Shown: one piece after another, positions 35,251 through 44,637 of the stretch
How positions within the stretch are numbered: position 1 is the stretch's first letter
Layout: each line of letters opens with the position of its first letter
DNA from: Acidobacteriota bacterium
Lineage (GTDB): Bacteria > Acidobacteriota > Blastocatellia > Pyrinomonadales > Pyrinomonadaceae
DNA length: 64,000 nt
Assembly: GCA_003222975.1 (NCBI GenBank)
Contig: QHXN01000031.1
Coordinates: 1 to 64,000, forward strand
Reading direction: 5' to 3'
Program-made: the position numbers and the translations under genes
Notes under the pieces: generated by a model
Told to the model about the DNA's origin: nothing
The model's database searches: none
What the model saw: the letters and a program-made list of their open reading frames with translations, nothing else

Positions 35251-37617
35251 ATGCCTCTGCTTTTCGCCGTCACGCTCTTTCTGAGCGCGCTGCTGCTCTT
35301 CTGGGTTCAGCCGCTCGCGGGCAAGATGGTGCTCCCCGTTCTGGGCGGGACGCCCGCGGTGTGGAACACCTGCATGCTCTTCTTCCAGGGCGTGCTGCTC
35401 GCGGGCTACGCCTACGTCCTCGCCTCGACGCGCTGGCTCTCGACGCGCGCGCAAGTCCTCCTGCACGCCGCGCTGCTTTGTGCCGCTGCGCTCTCGTTCC
35501 CCGTAGTCGTCGTCGGCGCGGCGGCGGGCATCGTGCCGACGGCAAGCCCCGTCGCGTGGCTTCTGAAGACGCTTACGTTGAGCGTCGGCCTTCCGTTCTT
35601 CGCGCTCTCGGCCAGCGCGCCGCTGCTGCAAAAGTGGTTCTCCCGGACGCGCGCCGCGTCGGCCCCCGACCCCTACTTCCTCTACGCCGCGAGCAACGCC
35701 GGGAGTCTCCTCGCGCTCCTCGCATTCCCCCTGCTCCTCGAACCGAACCTCGCGCTCCGCCAGCAGTCGCGTGCCTGGGCGCTTCTGTACTTCGCACTCG
35801 CCGCCCTCGTCCTCGCGTGCGCGGCCATTGCGTGGCGCACGCGCAAGCCCACGCGAGACGAGACGGCGCGAGACGAGACGGCACGAGCCGATGAGAATGC
35901 GGGGGCGGGACGTTTGACACTTCGGCAGCGCCTGCGCTGGGTGATGCTAGCGTTCGTGCCTTCGAGCCTCGTGCTCGGCGTGACGACTTACATCACGACC
36001 GACGTGGCCGCCGTGCCGCTGCTGTGGGTCATCCCGCTGTCGCTCTACCTTCTGAGCTTCGTGCTCGTCTTCGCGCGAAGGCAGCTCGTCCCGCGTTCTC
36101 TGCCGGCGCGTCTGCTGCCGGGCGCGGCGGTACTGCTCGCACTCGTTTACCTTTCGGGCGCGACGCAGCCGGCCTGGTTCCTCATACTCTTTCATCTCGC
36201 CTTCCTCTTCGTCGCGTCGTTGGTCTGCCACGGCCAACTCGCCGACGAGCGCCCGGCGGCGCGACACCTCGCGGAGTTCTACCTCTGGCTCGCGGCGGGC
36301 GGCGCGCTCGGAGGACTCTTCAATGCGCTCGGCGCGCCGCTTCTTTTCAACACGGTCGTCGAGTACCCGCTCGTCGTCGTGCTGGCGTGCTACCTGCGCC
36401 CGGCCTTCCGGCGCACGCGCGGTCAGTTGCTCGGACTGCGGCTCGGCGCGAAGAGGGCAGAGGGCGGAGCCGGGAAGGTCGAAAGAGGAAACGGTGTTGA
36501 AGGAAGAGTTGAGGATGAGGGCGGCGCTGTCGGGAACGAAAGTGGCGTTGTCGCGGGCGAGCCGCGGGCGAACCGACTCGACCTGCTGCTGCCCTTGGGC
36601 GTCGGCGCGCTCGCGGCTGTGCTCGTGCTCGTCGCGCCGCACATTGGAGTGAACACCGACGAGCACGTGGCGGTCGAGCGCGTCGCGGTCTCGTTGGGCA
36701 TGCCGCTGTTCCTGCTCAACTACTTCTTCGCGCCGCGACCGCTGCACTTCGCGCTCGGCTTCGGCGCGATCATGCTCGCAAGCGCCCTTTTCTCGCAGTC
36801 TTCGGGAGAGACCCTGCGCGCGTCGCGAAACTTCTTCGGAGCGCTGAGGGTCAACGCCGAGGCGTCGGGCGGGGCGCACTGGCTGCGCCACGGGAGCACA
36901 CTGCACGGCAGGCAGTACACAGACCCCGCGCGCCAGTGCCAGCCGCTCTCCTACTACCACCGCGAGGGGCCGCTCGGCTCGGTCTTCGACGCCTTCGACT
37001 CGAAGCCGGACGCCGCGCAGTCGGTCGCCGTCGTCGGCCTCGGCGCGGGCACGACCGCGGCCTACTCGCGCGCCGGCCAGTCGTGGACGTTCTACGAGAT
37101 TGACCCGGCGGTCGTGCAGGTGGCGCGCGACCCGCGCCTCTTCACATACCTGTCGAAGTGCGCCGCCGCGCCGGTCTCGGTCGCCCTCGGCGACGCGCGC
37201 CTGCGTCTGCGCGAAGCGCCCGACGCCGGATACGGCCTCATCGTCCTCGACGCCTTCAGCTCCGACGCCGTGCCCGCACACCTCCTGACGCGCGAGGCGC
37301 TGGCGCTCTACCTCTCGAAGCTCGCGCCGGGCGGGCTGCTCGCCTTCCACACGTCGAACCGCACCCTCGAACTCGAACGCGTCGTCTGCGGCATAGCAGC
37401 CGACGCGGGGCTTGTCTCGCGCGTCTTCGCTGATAGAGAATACAAGCCGGAGATCGGCAAGGACATCTCGACCTGGGTCGTCGTCGCGCGCGCCGACACA
37501 GACCTCGGCGCTCTCTCAGCGGACGCGCGCTGGCAGCCGCTCGACGAGCGCCAGCACAAGCTCGAAGTCTGGCGCGACGACTTCTCCAACGTCGTCGGCG
37601 TCTTCAAGTGGCTGTGA
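35251..37617 (+). CDS. Fused MFS-like membrane protein and spermidine synthase-like methyltransferase domain
   Basis: 788 residues. The N-terminal ~460 residues hold about 11 membrane segments starting LFLSALLLFWVQPLAGKMVL and VWNTCMLFFQGVLLAGYAYV, characteristic of the fused MFS/spermidine synthase family. A hydrophilic Gly/Glu insert lies at about residues 395-440. The C-terminal domain is Rossmann-like: VAVVGLGAGTTAAYSRAG, FYEIDPAVVQVARD, VALGDARLRL and YGLIVLDAFSSDAVPAHLL. The family's product is not established; true polyamine synthesis is uncertain. ATG 35251 immediately follows element o with no Shine-Dalgarno site. Confidence 0.9.
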   Translation: MPLLFAVTLFLSALLLFWVQPLAGKMVLPVLGGTPAVWNTCMLFFQGVLLAGYAYVLASTRWLSTRAQVLLHAALLCAAALSFPVVVVGAAAGIVPTASPVAWLLKTLTLSVGLPFFALSASAPLLQKWFSRTRAASAPDPYFLYAASNAGSLLALLAFPLLLEPNLALRQQSRAWALLYFALAALVLACAAIAWRTRKPTRDETARDETARADENAGAGRLTLRQRLRWVMLAFVPSSLVLGVTTYITTDVAAVPLLWVIPLSLYLLSFVLVFARRQLVPRSLPARLLPGAAVLLALVYLSGATQPAWFLILFHLAFLFVASLVCHGQLADERPAARHLAEFYLWLAAGGALGGLFNALGAPLLFNTVVEYPLVVVLACYLRPAFRRTRGQLLGLRLGAKRAEGGAGKVERGNGVEGRVEDEGGAVGNESGVVAGEPRANRLDLLLPLGVGALAAVLVLVAPHIGVNTDEHVAVERVAVSLGMPLFLLNYFFAPRPLHFALGFGAIMLASALFSQSSGETLRASRNFFGALRVNAEASGGAHWLRHGSTLHGRQYTDPARQCQPLSYYHREGPLGSVFDAFDSKPDAAQSVAVVGLGAGTTAAYSRAGQSWTFYEIDPAVVQVARDPRLFTYLSKCAAAPVSVALGDARLRLREAPDAGYGLIVLDAFSSDAVPAHLLTREALALYLSKLAPGGLLAFHTSNRTLELERVVCGIAADAGLVSRVFADREYKPEIGKDISTWVVVARADTDLGALSADARWQPLDERQHKLEVWRDDFSNVVGVFKWL

Positions 37618-37723
37618 AAAGGCCGTGAACCGTAAACCGTGACAAGTGGTTTTTGCATTGGCACGGTTCGCGGTTTCCGGCTCACAGCTTTTATCTCGTC
37701 ACGGTTTACGGTTCACGGCTTTT
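37617..37723. repeat. Heptamer inverted-repeat element p (GTAAACC family)
   Basis: Left arm 37617-37647 (GCCGTGAACCGTAAACCGTG) is complementary to 37694-37723 apart from one inserted base. A degenerate second copy of the right arm lies at 37661-37693. It fills the gap to ATG 37724. Confidence 0.9.
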
Positions 37724-39652
37724 ATGCGATCTGTAATCGTCGGCACGGCGGGGCACATTGACCACGGGAAGACGAGCTTGGTGCGCGCGCTGACGGGCGT
37801 GGACGCTGACCGCCTGCCGGAGGAAAAGCGGCGCGGCATCACGATTGACCTCGGCTTCGCGGAGCTTGATCTGGGCGAGGTGCGCGTTGGCTTCGTGGAC
37901 GTGCCCGGCCACGAGCGTTTCGTGAAGAACATGCTGGCGGGCGCGCACGGCATTGACCTCGCGGCGCTCGTCATCGCCGCGGACGAGGGCGTGATGCCGC
38001 AGACGCGCGAGCACTTCGACATCTGCCGCCTGCTCGCCGTCGCTGCGGGCCTCGTCGTCCTCACGAAGACCGACACGGTTGACGAGGAGCTGCTCGAACT
38101 CGTCCGCGCGGAGGCCGAGGAGTTGGTCGCGGGGTCGTTCCTCGAAGACGCGCCGGTCGTCGCCGTGAGCGCGCGCACGGGGGAGGGGATTGAAGAGTTG
38201 AAGGCGAAGCTGCGCGAGGCCGCGCTCGCCGCGCCCGCGCGCGACTCCGATACGGTGACGCGTTTGCCCGTTGACCGCTCGTTCACGATGCGCGGCTTCG
38301 GCGCGGTGGTGACGGGCACGCTCGTCGCGGGCGAGATCGCGGAGTGGCAGGAGTTGGAGCTACTGCCGGCGGGCGCGCGCGTCCGCGTGCGCGGCGTGCA
38401 GGTTCACGGCTCGACCGTGAAGACCGCGACGGCAGGGCAGCGCACGGCGGTCAACCTCGGCGGCGTCGAGGCGTCGGGGGTCGTGCGCGGGATGGTGCTC
38501 GCGCCGGCGGGCCGCCTCGCCGCGACGCAGATCATGGACGCGCGCGTCTCAGTTTTGAAAGACGTGCCGCGCCCTCTGAAGACCAGACAGCGCGTGCGCG
38601 TGCACCACGGCACGGCGGAAGTCCTCGCGCGCGTCGTCGTGCTCGAAGGGCCGGGCGAGCCAAGTGAGACCGTGCCGGGCGCGGCGGGGTTAGTCCAACT
38701 CCGACTCGAATCTCCGATAGTCGCGCTTCCCGGCGACCGCTTCATCCTGCGTACATACTCGCCGCAGCAGACGGTCGCGGGCGGCGAGGTTCTGGACGCG
38801 CACGCGCCGAAGCACCGCGGTCGCGAGCGCGCGGCGGCGCGTGCGCGGCTCGCATCGCTCGCGGGCGCGGACGCGGCGGCGCGGCTCGCCTTCTTCGTCG
38901 AGTCAACGGGCGAGCGCGGCCTGCGTCGCGCCGAGGCCGCGTCGCGCACGGGCTGGCGCGACGACGTGCTCGACGCCGCGCTCGCCGAGGCGCGCGGGCG
39001 CGGCGCGGTCGTCGAGGCCGAGGGCGTGCTCGCGAGCCGCGAGGTCTTCGAGCGGCTTTTGCGCGCGGCGGTCGCGGAGGTCGAGGCTCATCACGTGCGC
39101 GAGCCTCTGTCGCGCGGCCTCGCGCGCGAGACTTTGCGCGAGCGCGTGTTCGCGCGCGCCGCGCCGGAACTCTTCCGCTCGGCCTTGCAGCGCGCCGAGG
39201 CCGAAGGCGCACTCGTCTCGGAGCGCGAGCTTGTGCGCTCGCGCGGCCACAGCCTCGAACTCTCGCCCGCGGACGAGGCGCTGCGCGAACGGCTTGAGAA
39301 AGTTTATCGCGAAGCCGCGCTCGAAGCCCCGACGCTCGAAGAGGCTTTCGCGCGCGCCGACGCCGACGCCGGCAAGCGCCGCGAGCACCTGCGCAAGATT
39401 CTCCAGTTGCTGATTGACGCGGGTGCGCTCGTCCGCGTCCGCGAAGACCTCTTCTTCCACCGCGGCGCGCTCGACCGGCTGGTCGCCGCCTTGCGCGAGT
39501 ACGCCGCCGGCCGCGGGCCGGAGCGCCTGATTGACGTGGCCGCCTTCAAGGAACTCTCCGGCGTCTCGCGCAAGTACGCCATCCCGCTCCTCGAATACTT
39601 CGACCGCGAGCGCGTCACGCGCCGCGCCGGGGACAAGAGGGTGATTCTCTGA
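37724..39652 (+). CDS. selB: Selenocysteine-specific elongation factor SelB
   Basis: 642 residues. An EF-Tu-like GTPase ([13 protein letters not shown], switch [28 protein letters not shown]) is followed by domains 2 and 3 ([40 protein letters not shown]) and a C-terminal half of winged helices ([55 protein letters not shown]) that bind SECIS RNA. SelB brings Sec-tRNA to UGA codons. So the organism probably makes selenoproteins, although selA, selD and the selenocysteine tRNA are not in this window. ATG 37724 follows element p without a Shine-Dalgarno site. Confidence 0.96.
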   Translation: MRSVIVGTAGHIDHGKTSLVRALTGVDADRLPEEKRRGITIDLGFAELDLGEVRVGFVDVPGHERFVKNMLAGAHGIDLAALVIAADEGVMPQTREHFDICRLLAVAAGLVVLTKTDTVDEELLELVRAEAEELVAGSFLEDAPVVAVSARTGEGIEELKAKLREAALAAPARDSDTVTRLPVDRSFTMRGFGAVVTGTLVAGEIAEWQELELLPAGARVRVRGVQVHGSTVKTATAGQRTAVNLGGVEASGVVRGMVLAPAGRLAATQIMDARVSVLKDVPRPLKTRQRVRVHHGTAEVLARVVVLEGPGEPSETVPGAAGLVQLRLESPIVALPGDRFILRTYSPQQTVAGGEVLDAHAPKHRGRERAAARARLASLAGADAAARLAFFVESTGERGLRRAEAASRTGWRDDVLDAALAEARGRGAVVEAEGVLASREVFERLLRAAVAEVEAHHVREPLSRGLARETLRERVFARAAPELFRSALQRAEAEGALVSERELVRSRGHSLELSPADEALRERLEKVYREAALEAPTLEEAFARADADAGKRREHLRKILQLLIDAGALVRVREDLFFHRGALDRLVAALREYAAGRGPERLIDVAAFKELSGVSRKYAIPLLEYFDRERVTRRAGDKRVIL

Positions 39653-39654
39653 AG

Positions 39655-39806
39655 TGAGGCAGGAGGCAGACGGCAGGGGCAGGAGGCAGGAGCAGACGGC
39701 AGGAGGCAGTGGTTGACTTCAACAGGCGTCGCGCTTTCACCTTAACCGCTCGTCGAAGATTTTTTCCTGCCTCCTGCCGTCTGCTCCTGCCTCCTGCTCC
39801 TCGCCC
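39655..39806. repeat. Heptamer inverted-repeat element q (AGGAGGC/AGACGGC words)
   Basis: Left arm (about 39657-39710) repeats AGGAGGC, AGACGGC, AGGGGC, AGGAGGC. Right arm (about 39768-39806) is CTGCCTCCTGCCGTCTGCTC and similar. Loop about 57 bases. It follows the selB stop; the next ~165 bases before the small membrane protein show no coding pattern. Confidence 0.88.
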
Positions 39807-39972
39807 CTTCAAAAACTTCCTTGCTTCCAGCGTGCGGGGGCGCTAACATAGCGGCGAATCCGAGCAGTGCAGTTTTGCACGAAGCCGCAACCGGTGAATT
39901 CTCAGGTACAAGCTTTTCCGGCTTTATCTTTAGCCGATACTTTACCAACTCAACGAACGCTGGAGGTTCAAG

Positions 39973-40188
39973 ATGAAGAGCCTAGTTGACGTTCTGCTTG
40001 GGATCGTGGGAGTGGTCGCACTCGTGTACGCGATCATCAGGTTCTATAACTTTGTGACCGGAGTGAGCACGGGCTTCACGCGCGATCTGATAATAGCGAT
40101 CATCGGCTTCGTCGTGATGTGCGTCTGCGCGCTCGCGATCTTCCTGCGCCACTCCGGGGCGGAGGAGGAGATTCACATCACGCAGTGA
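39973..40188 (+). CDS. Small two-helix membrane protein
   Basis: 71 residues with two hydrophobic segments (VDVLLGIVGVVALVYAIIRF and DLIIAIIGFVVMCVCALAIF) joined by a short loop, and an acidic tail. GGAGG at 39962-39966 fits ATG 39973 well. Codon use matches its neighbours. Family not recognised. Confidence 0.72.
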   Translation: MKSLVDVLLGIVGVVALVYAIIRFYNFVTGVSTGFTRDLIIAIIGFVVMCVCALAIFLRHSGAEEEIHITQ

Positions 40189-40388
40189 CCGAGGGCCGCC
40201 TGGTTGCTTCTCTTTCGTGAGTCGGAGGCTCCGCGCCGGGGCGTTCAGAAGAACCGCGCGGCCACCGCACGCACGCCGACGAGTTTGCGGGCGTCGCGCG
40301 CGCCGTCACCCGACGTTCGAGGGCGCGCGCGACGCCTCTCGTTTTACGCGCGCCGGAACTCTGACCCCTTCAGGAAAGGACTCGCCCG

Positions 40389-40742
40389 ATGTCCCTGACC
40401 TTCACGCACGCGCTCTTGCAGGCCGAGCCGATGCGCATCCCCGCTTACTTCCCCTGGGTGGCCCTGGGGCTGCTCGGCCTCGGCGGCCTCGGCTGGCTGA
40501 TCGCCGCCGTGCTCGGGTTTGCGCGCGCGCGCGCCTTCGGCGACTCGCCGCGCTGGTTCGCAGTCTCCGCCGTCTGCCTCCTGCTCTACCACGTGCAGTG
40601 GTTCGTCTTCGCCATCTACGGCATGAACGAGGGGAACATAGAGAACGTAGTCGGCATGGCCGCCTTCTTCAACCTCTTCGTCGCGCTCGGCGCGCTGTGC
40701 GCCGTCGTCGGCTTCATGCGCCTCACAGCCCCGCGGGACTAA
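40389..40742 (+). CDS. Hypothetical membrane protein, three helices
   Basis: 117 residues. Three hydrophobic segments (FPWVALGLLGLGGLGWLIAA, WFAVSAVCLLLYHVQWFVFA, AAFFNLFVALGALCAVVGFM) separated by short loops. The second and third segments are linked by IYGMNEGNIENVVG. AGGAAAGGA lies upstream of ATG 40389. No family recognised. It converges with hemB across element r. The 200 bases before it hold no clear feature. Confidence 0.7.
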   Translation: MSLTFTHALLQAEPMRIPAYFPWVALGLLGLGGLGWLIAAVLGFARARAFGDSPRWFAVSAVCLLLYHVQWFVFAIYGMNEGNIENVVGMAAFFNLFVALGALCAVVGFMRLTAPRD

Positions 40743-40746
40743 AACA

Positions 40747-40831
40747 ATTGCGGAATGCGGATTTCGGATCGCAGATTAGAGAACAGCATTGTTCTCATCA
40801 ATCCGCAATCTGAAATCCGCATTCCGCAATC
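40747..40831. repeat. Heptamer inverted-repeat element r (GGATTTC/GCGGAAT words)
   Basis: TTGCGGAATGCGGATTTCGG (40748-40767) and onward faces CCGCATTCCGCAA and upstream bases (about 40791-40829), loop short and AT-rich. It lies between two convergent genes and may end both transcripts. Confidence 0.88.
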
Positions 40832-40837
40832 CCCAAG

Positions 40838-41815
40838 TCACCTATGGCTCAACTCGCGCGCGGCCTCGACGGCGTAGTAGGTAAGGATCACGTCCGCGCC
40901 CGCGCGCCGGATGCTCGTCAGCGTCTCCATCATCGCGCGCTTCTCGTCTATCCAGCCGCGCTCGGCTGCCGCCTTAATCATCGCGTACTCGCCAGAGACT
41001 TGGTAGGCGGCGAGCGGCAGGTCGAAACGCTCGCGCACCATGCGCAGGATGTCGAGGTAGGGCGTCGCGGGCTTGACCATCAGGAAGTCCGCGCCCTCGG
41101 CGTAGTCCAGCTCCGCCTCGCGCATGGCCTCGCGCGCGTTGGCCGCGTCCATCTGGTAGGCGCGGCGGTCGCCGAACGCGGGCGCGCTGTCGGCGGCCTC
41201 GCGGAACGGCCCGTAGAAGGCCGACGCGTACTTCACGGCGTAAGACATGACGGCCACGTGCTCGAATCCGCCGTCGTCGAGCGCCTCGCGGATCGCGCCG
41301 ACCTGCCCGTCCATCATCGCCGACGGCGCGACGATGTCCGCGCCCGCCTCGGCCTGGCTGACCGCCGTGCGCGCGAGCAACTCCAGCGACTCGTCGTTCA
41401 AGACCTCGCCCTCGCGCACCACGCCGCAGTGCCCGTGCGAGGTGTACTCGCACAGACACGTGTCGGCGATGACGACCATCTCCGGGACGGCGCGGCGCAC
41501 CGCACGGATGGCCTCCTGCACGACGCCGCGGCTGGCGTAAGCGCCCGACGCCGTCTCGTCCTTCGATTCGGGAAGGCCGAAGAGGATGACTGCCGGGACT
41601 CCTGCGTCGAAGGCCGCGGCGGCCTCGCGCGCGGCCTCGTCCGTCGAGAGGTTGAAGACGCCGGGCATCGAGGAGACTTCGCGCCGCACGCCCTCGCCGG
41701 GGCACGCGAACAGCGGCAGGATCAAATCCTCGCGCGCGAGCCGCGCCTCGCGCACCAGCGCCCGCACACCCTCCCGCTGCCTCAGACGCCTCGGACGATG
41801 AACAAGATTAGACAT
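40838..41815 (-). CDS. hemB: Porphobilinogen synthase (delta-aminolevulinate dehydratase)
   Basis: 325 residues. HemB condenses two 5-aminolevulinate molecules to porphobilinogen in tetrapyrrole synthesis. The zinc-cysteine type active site is seen in [15 protein letters not shown]. The two Schiff-base lysines are in [15 protein letters not shown] and [26 protein letters not shown] and [13 protein letters not shown] are further family blocks. ATG 41815 matches the usual N-terminus ([19 protein letters not shown]); an in-frame GTG at 41830 is possible. No other heme genes are adjacent. Confidence 0.96.
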   Translation of the reverse strand: MSNLVHRPRRLRQREGVRALVREARLAREDLILPLFACPGEGVRREVSSMPGVFNLSTDEAAREAAAAFDAGVPAVILFGLPESKDETASGAYASRGVVQEAIRAVRRAVPEMVVIADTCLCEYTSHGHCGVVREGEVLNDESLELLARTAVSQAEAGADIVAPSAMMDGQVGAIREALDDGGFEHVAVMSYAVKYASAFYGPFREAADSAPAFGDRRAYQMDAANAREAMREAELDYAEGADFLMVKPATPYLDILRMVRERFDLPLAAYQVSGEYAMIKAAAERGWIDEKRAMMETLTSIRRAGADVILTYYAVEAARELSHR

Positions 41816-41960
41816 ACAAGAAACTCTCACACCCCTACAAACCTACCGGCGTCCCTCATCATACGTTCCCCGCCCGCGCCCGCGCAAACCCGCCCCTGCA
41901 TGCCACTTGACCTTGTCCCCACCCATCCCTAATAATCGCCGCCAAGACAAACATCCCCGT

Positions 41961-42037
41961 GGCGGGGTAGCTCAGCTGGTCAGAGCGTCGGATTCATAAC
42001 CCGAAGGTCGCGTGTTCAAGCCACGCCCCCGCTACCA
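41961..42037 (+). tRNA. tRNA-Met (anticodon CAT)
   Basis: 77 bases with a genomically encoded CCA. Acceptor GGCGGGG pairs with CCCCGCT (one G-U); the D arm contains GCTCAGCTGGTCAGAGC; anticodon loop TTCATAA; T arm GCGTG-TTCAAGC-CACGC. The anticodon stem TCGGA/CCCGA has an A-C mismatch at the pair next to the loop. CAT could also mean a lysidine-type tRNA-Ile, but the body looks like elongator Met. A tyrosine-recombinase remnant starts 24 bases downstream. Confidence 0.93.
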
Positions 42038-42061
42038 ACCTTTCCCTTAAGCTACAGCGGT

Positions 42062-42374
42062 TTACAAGGCGGCGGACTGTTCTCCTGCCGCCGTTTCCGG
42101 GTTTGCCGAGATTGAAATGGCCTGCTCCCCGTAGAAAGCGACCAACTCCATCGCCCGCTTCATCTCATTGGGTGAGGCGTGCGTGTAGTCACCCGTCATG
42201 CTCTTCGACGAGTGTCCGAGAATGTCGCGCCGGACGTGTTCCGGCACTCCCATCTCGGCTGCCCTAAAAGGCCACGTGTGCCGGAGGTCGTGGAAGGTGA
42301 GGTTGGCGATCCCGCGTCCCCCGCAGGCGCTCACGAAGTCCTTCTTGATGTCGTGTGTGCATCGGAATCATCAA
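42062..42374 (-). pseudogene. Tyrosine recombinase (phage-type integrase), C-terminal remnant
   Basis: About 100 codons open to a stop just upstream of 42374. The sequence THDIKKDFVSACGGRGIANL, then TFHDLRHTWPFRAAEMGVP and DILGHSSKSMTGDYTHAS, holds the second catalytic Arg with its His (HDLRHT), the GH box and the nucleophile Tyr (DYTH). The first catalytic Arg and the DNA-binding N-domain are gone, so it cannot be active. Its 3' end points at the tRNA-Met gene, the usual arrangement for an element that inserted into the tRNA 3' end and was later lost. I found no second copy of the tRNA end. Confidence 0.8.
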
Positions 42375-42452
42375 TTTTAGAACAGAAGGGCCGGCGCGTT
42401 CTTCGACTGCATGGCCTTGGTGGCCGGCACGCGCCACATCCGAGCGCGCGCG

Positions 42453-42842
42453 TCAGTTCGAGTCCCGCCCGGAACGGGCGGCGGCGACCCTCTCGCTGCT
42501 GATGACGGCGTACTTACCGCCCATGTCAACGCCCGACAGGAGTGTGGTGCCGTCCGCGGCTTCCAGCGTGGTGTAAACCGCCCTGTATTTACCCGCGCTC
42601 TTCACCTCGCCGGGACGTGCCGTCGTCTGCGCGACGACCTTGCCGTCCTTGAGGACTTTCAACTCCTGAGCCTGGTCGTCGAAAGTCACCTTGTAGCTGC
42701 CCTTTTTGACGAGCGTGTCGCCGACCGTCACGTCGACTTGGAAGGTCACGTTTTTGCTCTTCGTGTCGGCCAGCGCGGTCGCGCCGAGCAGCGCGCATAC
42801 TACGAGGGCGAGAGCAATCCGTTGAATATGTGTCCTCATCAT
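42453..42842 (-). CDS. Small secreted protein
   Basis: 129 residues. Signal peptide (1-25, IALALVVCALLGATALA), then a beta-rich body: VTFQVDVTVGDTLVKKGSYK and VTFDDQAQELKVLKDGKVVA. The pattern is conserved-looking and I recall it from small periplasmic proteins of Acidobacteriota, but no function is known to me. The C-terminus lies within 80 bases of the integrase remnant. An upstream GGGAAAC on the minus strand fits ATG 42842 or 42839. Confidence 0.75.
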   Translation of the reverse strand: MMRTHIQRIALALVVCALLGATALADTKSKNVTFQVDVTVGDTLVKKGSYKVTFDDQAQELKVLKDGKVVAQTTARPGEVKSAGKYRAVYTTLEAADGTTLLSGVDMGGKYAVISSERVAAARSGRDSN

Positions 42843-43641
42843 GTTTCCCTTTCGTGCCCCGTGCGGGGAGTGTGTTCGTACTCCTTACCAGGCCCTGAGA
42901 TGGCATCAGCCCACTTTCTTGCGCTTGAACGCTACCACCGGTCTTGAGGTTTGAAGTATGTGATCAAGCGACATTGCGGGGGGACGGATCGGCCCTTGGG
43001 AGGGACAGGCGTGACGGCGGGCGCGGCTAGTTCGCGGGCGGGTGTCGGTGTGAGCTAGGAATGCTATCGCGGTCAGGTGGAAGAACCTGTCAGGGGCGGA
43101 AACAGGGGTCTCAACACAAGAGCGCCGCACGCCAAACTTCCATCGGCACATCAATATCTCCAGAGCGATGCTCCAGACTCTGGAATCATCGTCAGTTTCT
43201 GAAAGCCCCGGCTTCTGATTCCAGAAATTGTTACCCCGCGGGTGACAAGATTCGTCCCTCTGACGCTTCCCGCCTTCTACTTTCGGCCTTCAGCCTTGCC
43301 CTCTGGCTGACTGTCCGCCGGCCCACATACTCAGCATCGGAGAACTCTTTTCTGCCGGCGTAAAGAAGAAGTGCCAATAAAAGGCGAGAAGCCCGGCTAT
43401 TAACCGGGCTTCGTCAGATATGATTGTTTGGTAGGGGTGCTCGGCGGGCGGCTGGCGTAGCGGCAGGCCACGCTCAGAGAAGTGTTGGCGGCGGGGTCAC
43501 GGTTTAACTTCCTCCGTGCTTGCCACTGCTATAGAGAGCACACGGCGTGCCACTGATCGAAGCTCCGCGCACGCTGTACGGCGACCACCGCGTGAGCTGA
43601 TGGTAAGTTTACCTTCGGGCCGAGCGATAAAACCGGATACA
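42843..43641. other. Noncoding region with a hairpin
   Basis: About 800 bases with no protein-like frame; the longest open frame (43061-43363) has composition unlike its neighbours. It contains the hairpin at 43388-43412 and no other structure I can support. Lower GC than the core suggests it belongs to the old insertion next to the tRNA. Confidence 0.45.
43388..43412. terminator. Terminator-like hairpin
   Basis: GAAGCCCGG (43388-43396) pairs with CCGGGCTTC (43404-43412), loop CTATTAA. T-runs are stronger on the minus strand (CTCGCCTTTTATT), but no gene is known to end there. Confidence 0.55.
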
Positions 43642-44334
43642 ATGAAGGCCATGATGACAAGTGCACGTAGGTTCCGTACTGCATTGGTCTCGGCTTCACT
43701 CGTTCTGATGGTCGCCCTCGTCGTCGCCGGCCACGGCCAGACTCCGCGCCGGGGGACTCTGAAGCACCCGATTATCGACAGCAGGATGACCGGCCAGGAA
43801 GTCTTCGACGGATTGGACCCAAAATGCCCGGACGAGATTCGGAAGAGGCAAAAGCTGGTCACGGTCAAATATTACTCGACGGACGGACGAGTCCACCAAG
43901 GTCAGTTAGTCATTGATGAGGAATTGGTGAGTGACATCAAGAAGGTGTTTGCGCTGGCGCTCCTGGAGCGGTTCCCCATCTACTCCGTAATTCCGATCTC
44001 GGATAAACGCTTTCGCAAGGAGAATCGTTGGGACGACGAGCTATCCATGGAGGCCAATAACACCTCCGCGTTCAATTACAGGGAGGTCACCGGCGGCGGT
44101 CGGCTGTCGAATCACGCCTACGGCAGGGCGGTCGACATCAACACGTTCCTGAACCCTTATATCAAGGGGGATATAATTCTCCCCCACGGGGCGACCTACG
44201 ACCCGAAGGTTGAAGGAACCTTCACCGCCGAGAGTCCGGTCGTGCGCGAGTTCCTGCGGCTCGGCTGGGCCTGGGGCGGCACTTGGACGAGTCCCAGAGA
44301 CTATCAGCACTTTGAAAAACCGCCGAAGAAATAA
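43642..44334 (+). CDS. M15-family peptidase (D-Ala-D-Ala carboxypeptidase-like)
   Basis: 230 residues with a signal peptide (about 1-32). The zinc-peptidase signature is intact: SNHAYGRAVDINTFLNPY gives His and Asp ligands, SPVVREFLRLGWAWGG contains the conserved region before the catalytic end, and DYQHFEKP supplies the last His. Such enzymes trim peptidoglycan stem peptides or hydrolyse D-Ala-containing substrates in the periplasm. Codon use is less GC-rich than the core and contains ATCGAC and GTCGAC hexamers otherwise almost absent, which suggests transfer. ATG 43642 is preferred; 43651 is possible. Confidence 0.85.
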   Translation: MKAMMTSARRFRTALVSASLVLMVALVVAGHGQTPRRGTLKHPIIDSRMTGQEVFDGLDPKCPDEIRKRQKLVTVKYYSTDGRVHQGQLVIDEELVSDIKKVFALALLERFPIYSVIPISDKRFRKENRWDDELSMEANNTSAFNYREVTGGGRLSNHAYGRAVDINTFLNPYIKGDIILPHGATYDPKVEGTFTAESPVVREFLRLGWAWGGTWTSPRDYQHFEKPPKK

Positions 44335-44363
44335 AGGCGCTTGAACGGCAAGCCACCGTAACG

Positions 44364-44618
44364 GTGAAGGTGTCCAGACTCCCGTCGTCCGCCCCGTCCT
44401 CGACCGCGAGCGCGCGCGACACGGAACTCGAACTCCTGCGCACGGAGGTCGAGTTGCTACAGCGCCGCCTCGCCGAAGACGAGTGCGGGCTTGTAAAGGT
44501 TGACGAGCGTACTCTGACGCAGGCCGAGCGCGAGGCGAGGCGCAAGGGCGCAGCGGGCCGGGAAGACCCCTGCCGCCTTAACATTGACGCCCCCTTGCGC
44601 CTCTCGTCCCGGCGGTGA
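44364..44618 (+). CDS. Possible small coiled-coil protein
   Basis: 84 codons from GTG 44364. A short coiled-coil segment (TELELLRTEVELLQRRLAED) is followed by KVDERTLTQAEREARRKG; the rest is low complexity. No binding site is obvious and no family is recognised, so it may be chance. It sits alone in the 300-base gap between the M15 peptidase and the converging ABC permease. Confidence 0.3.
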   Translation: MKVSRLPSSAPSSTASARDTELELLRTEVELLQRRLAEDECGLVKVDERTLTQAEREARRKGAAGREDPCRLNIDAPLRLSSRR

Positions 44619-44637
44619 GCTGACTCTTTTGCGCGCC

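Noticed and set aside
43061-43363. 100-codon plus-strand frame
   Set aside because: Low-complexity, no binding site, no similarity to a recognisable protein.
42062-44334. Intact prophage or genomic island
   Set aside because: Only a catalytically incomplete integrase fragment is present; no phage structural, replication or transfer genes and no second attachment site found by eye.
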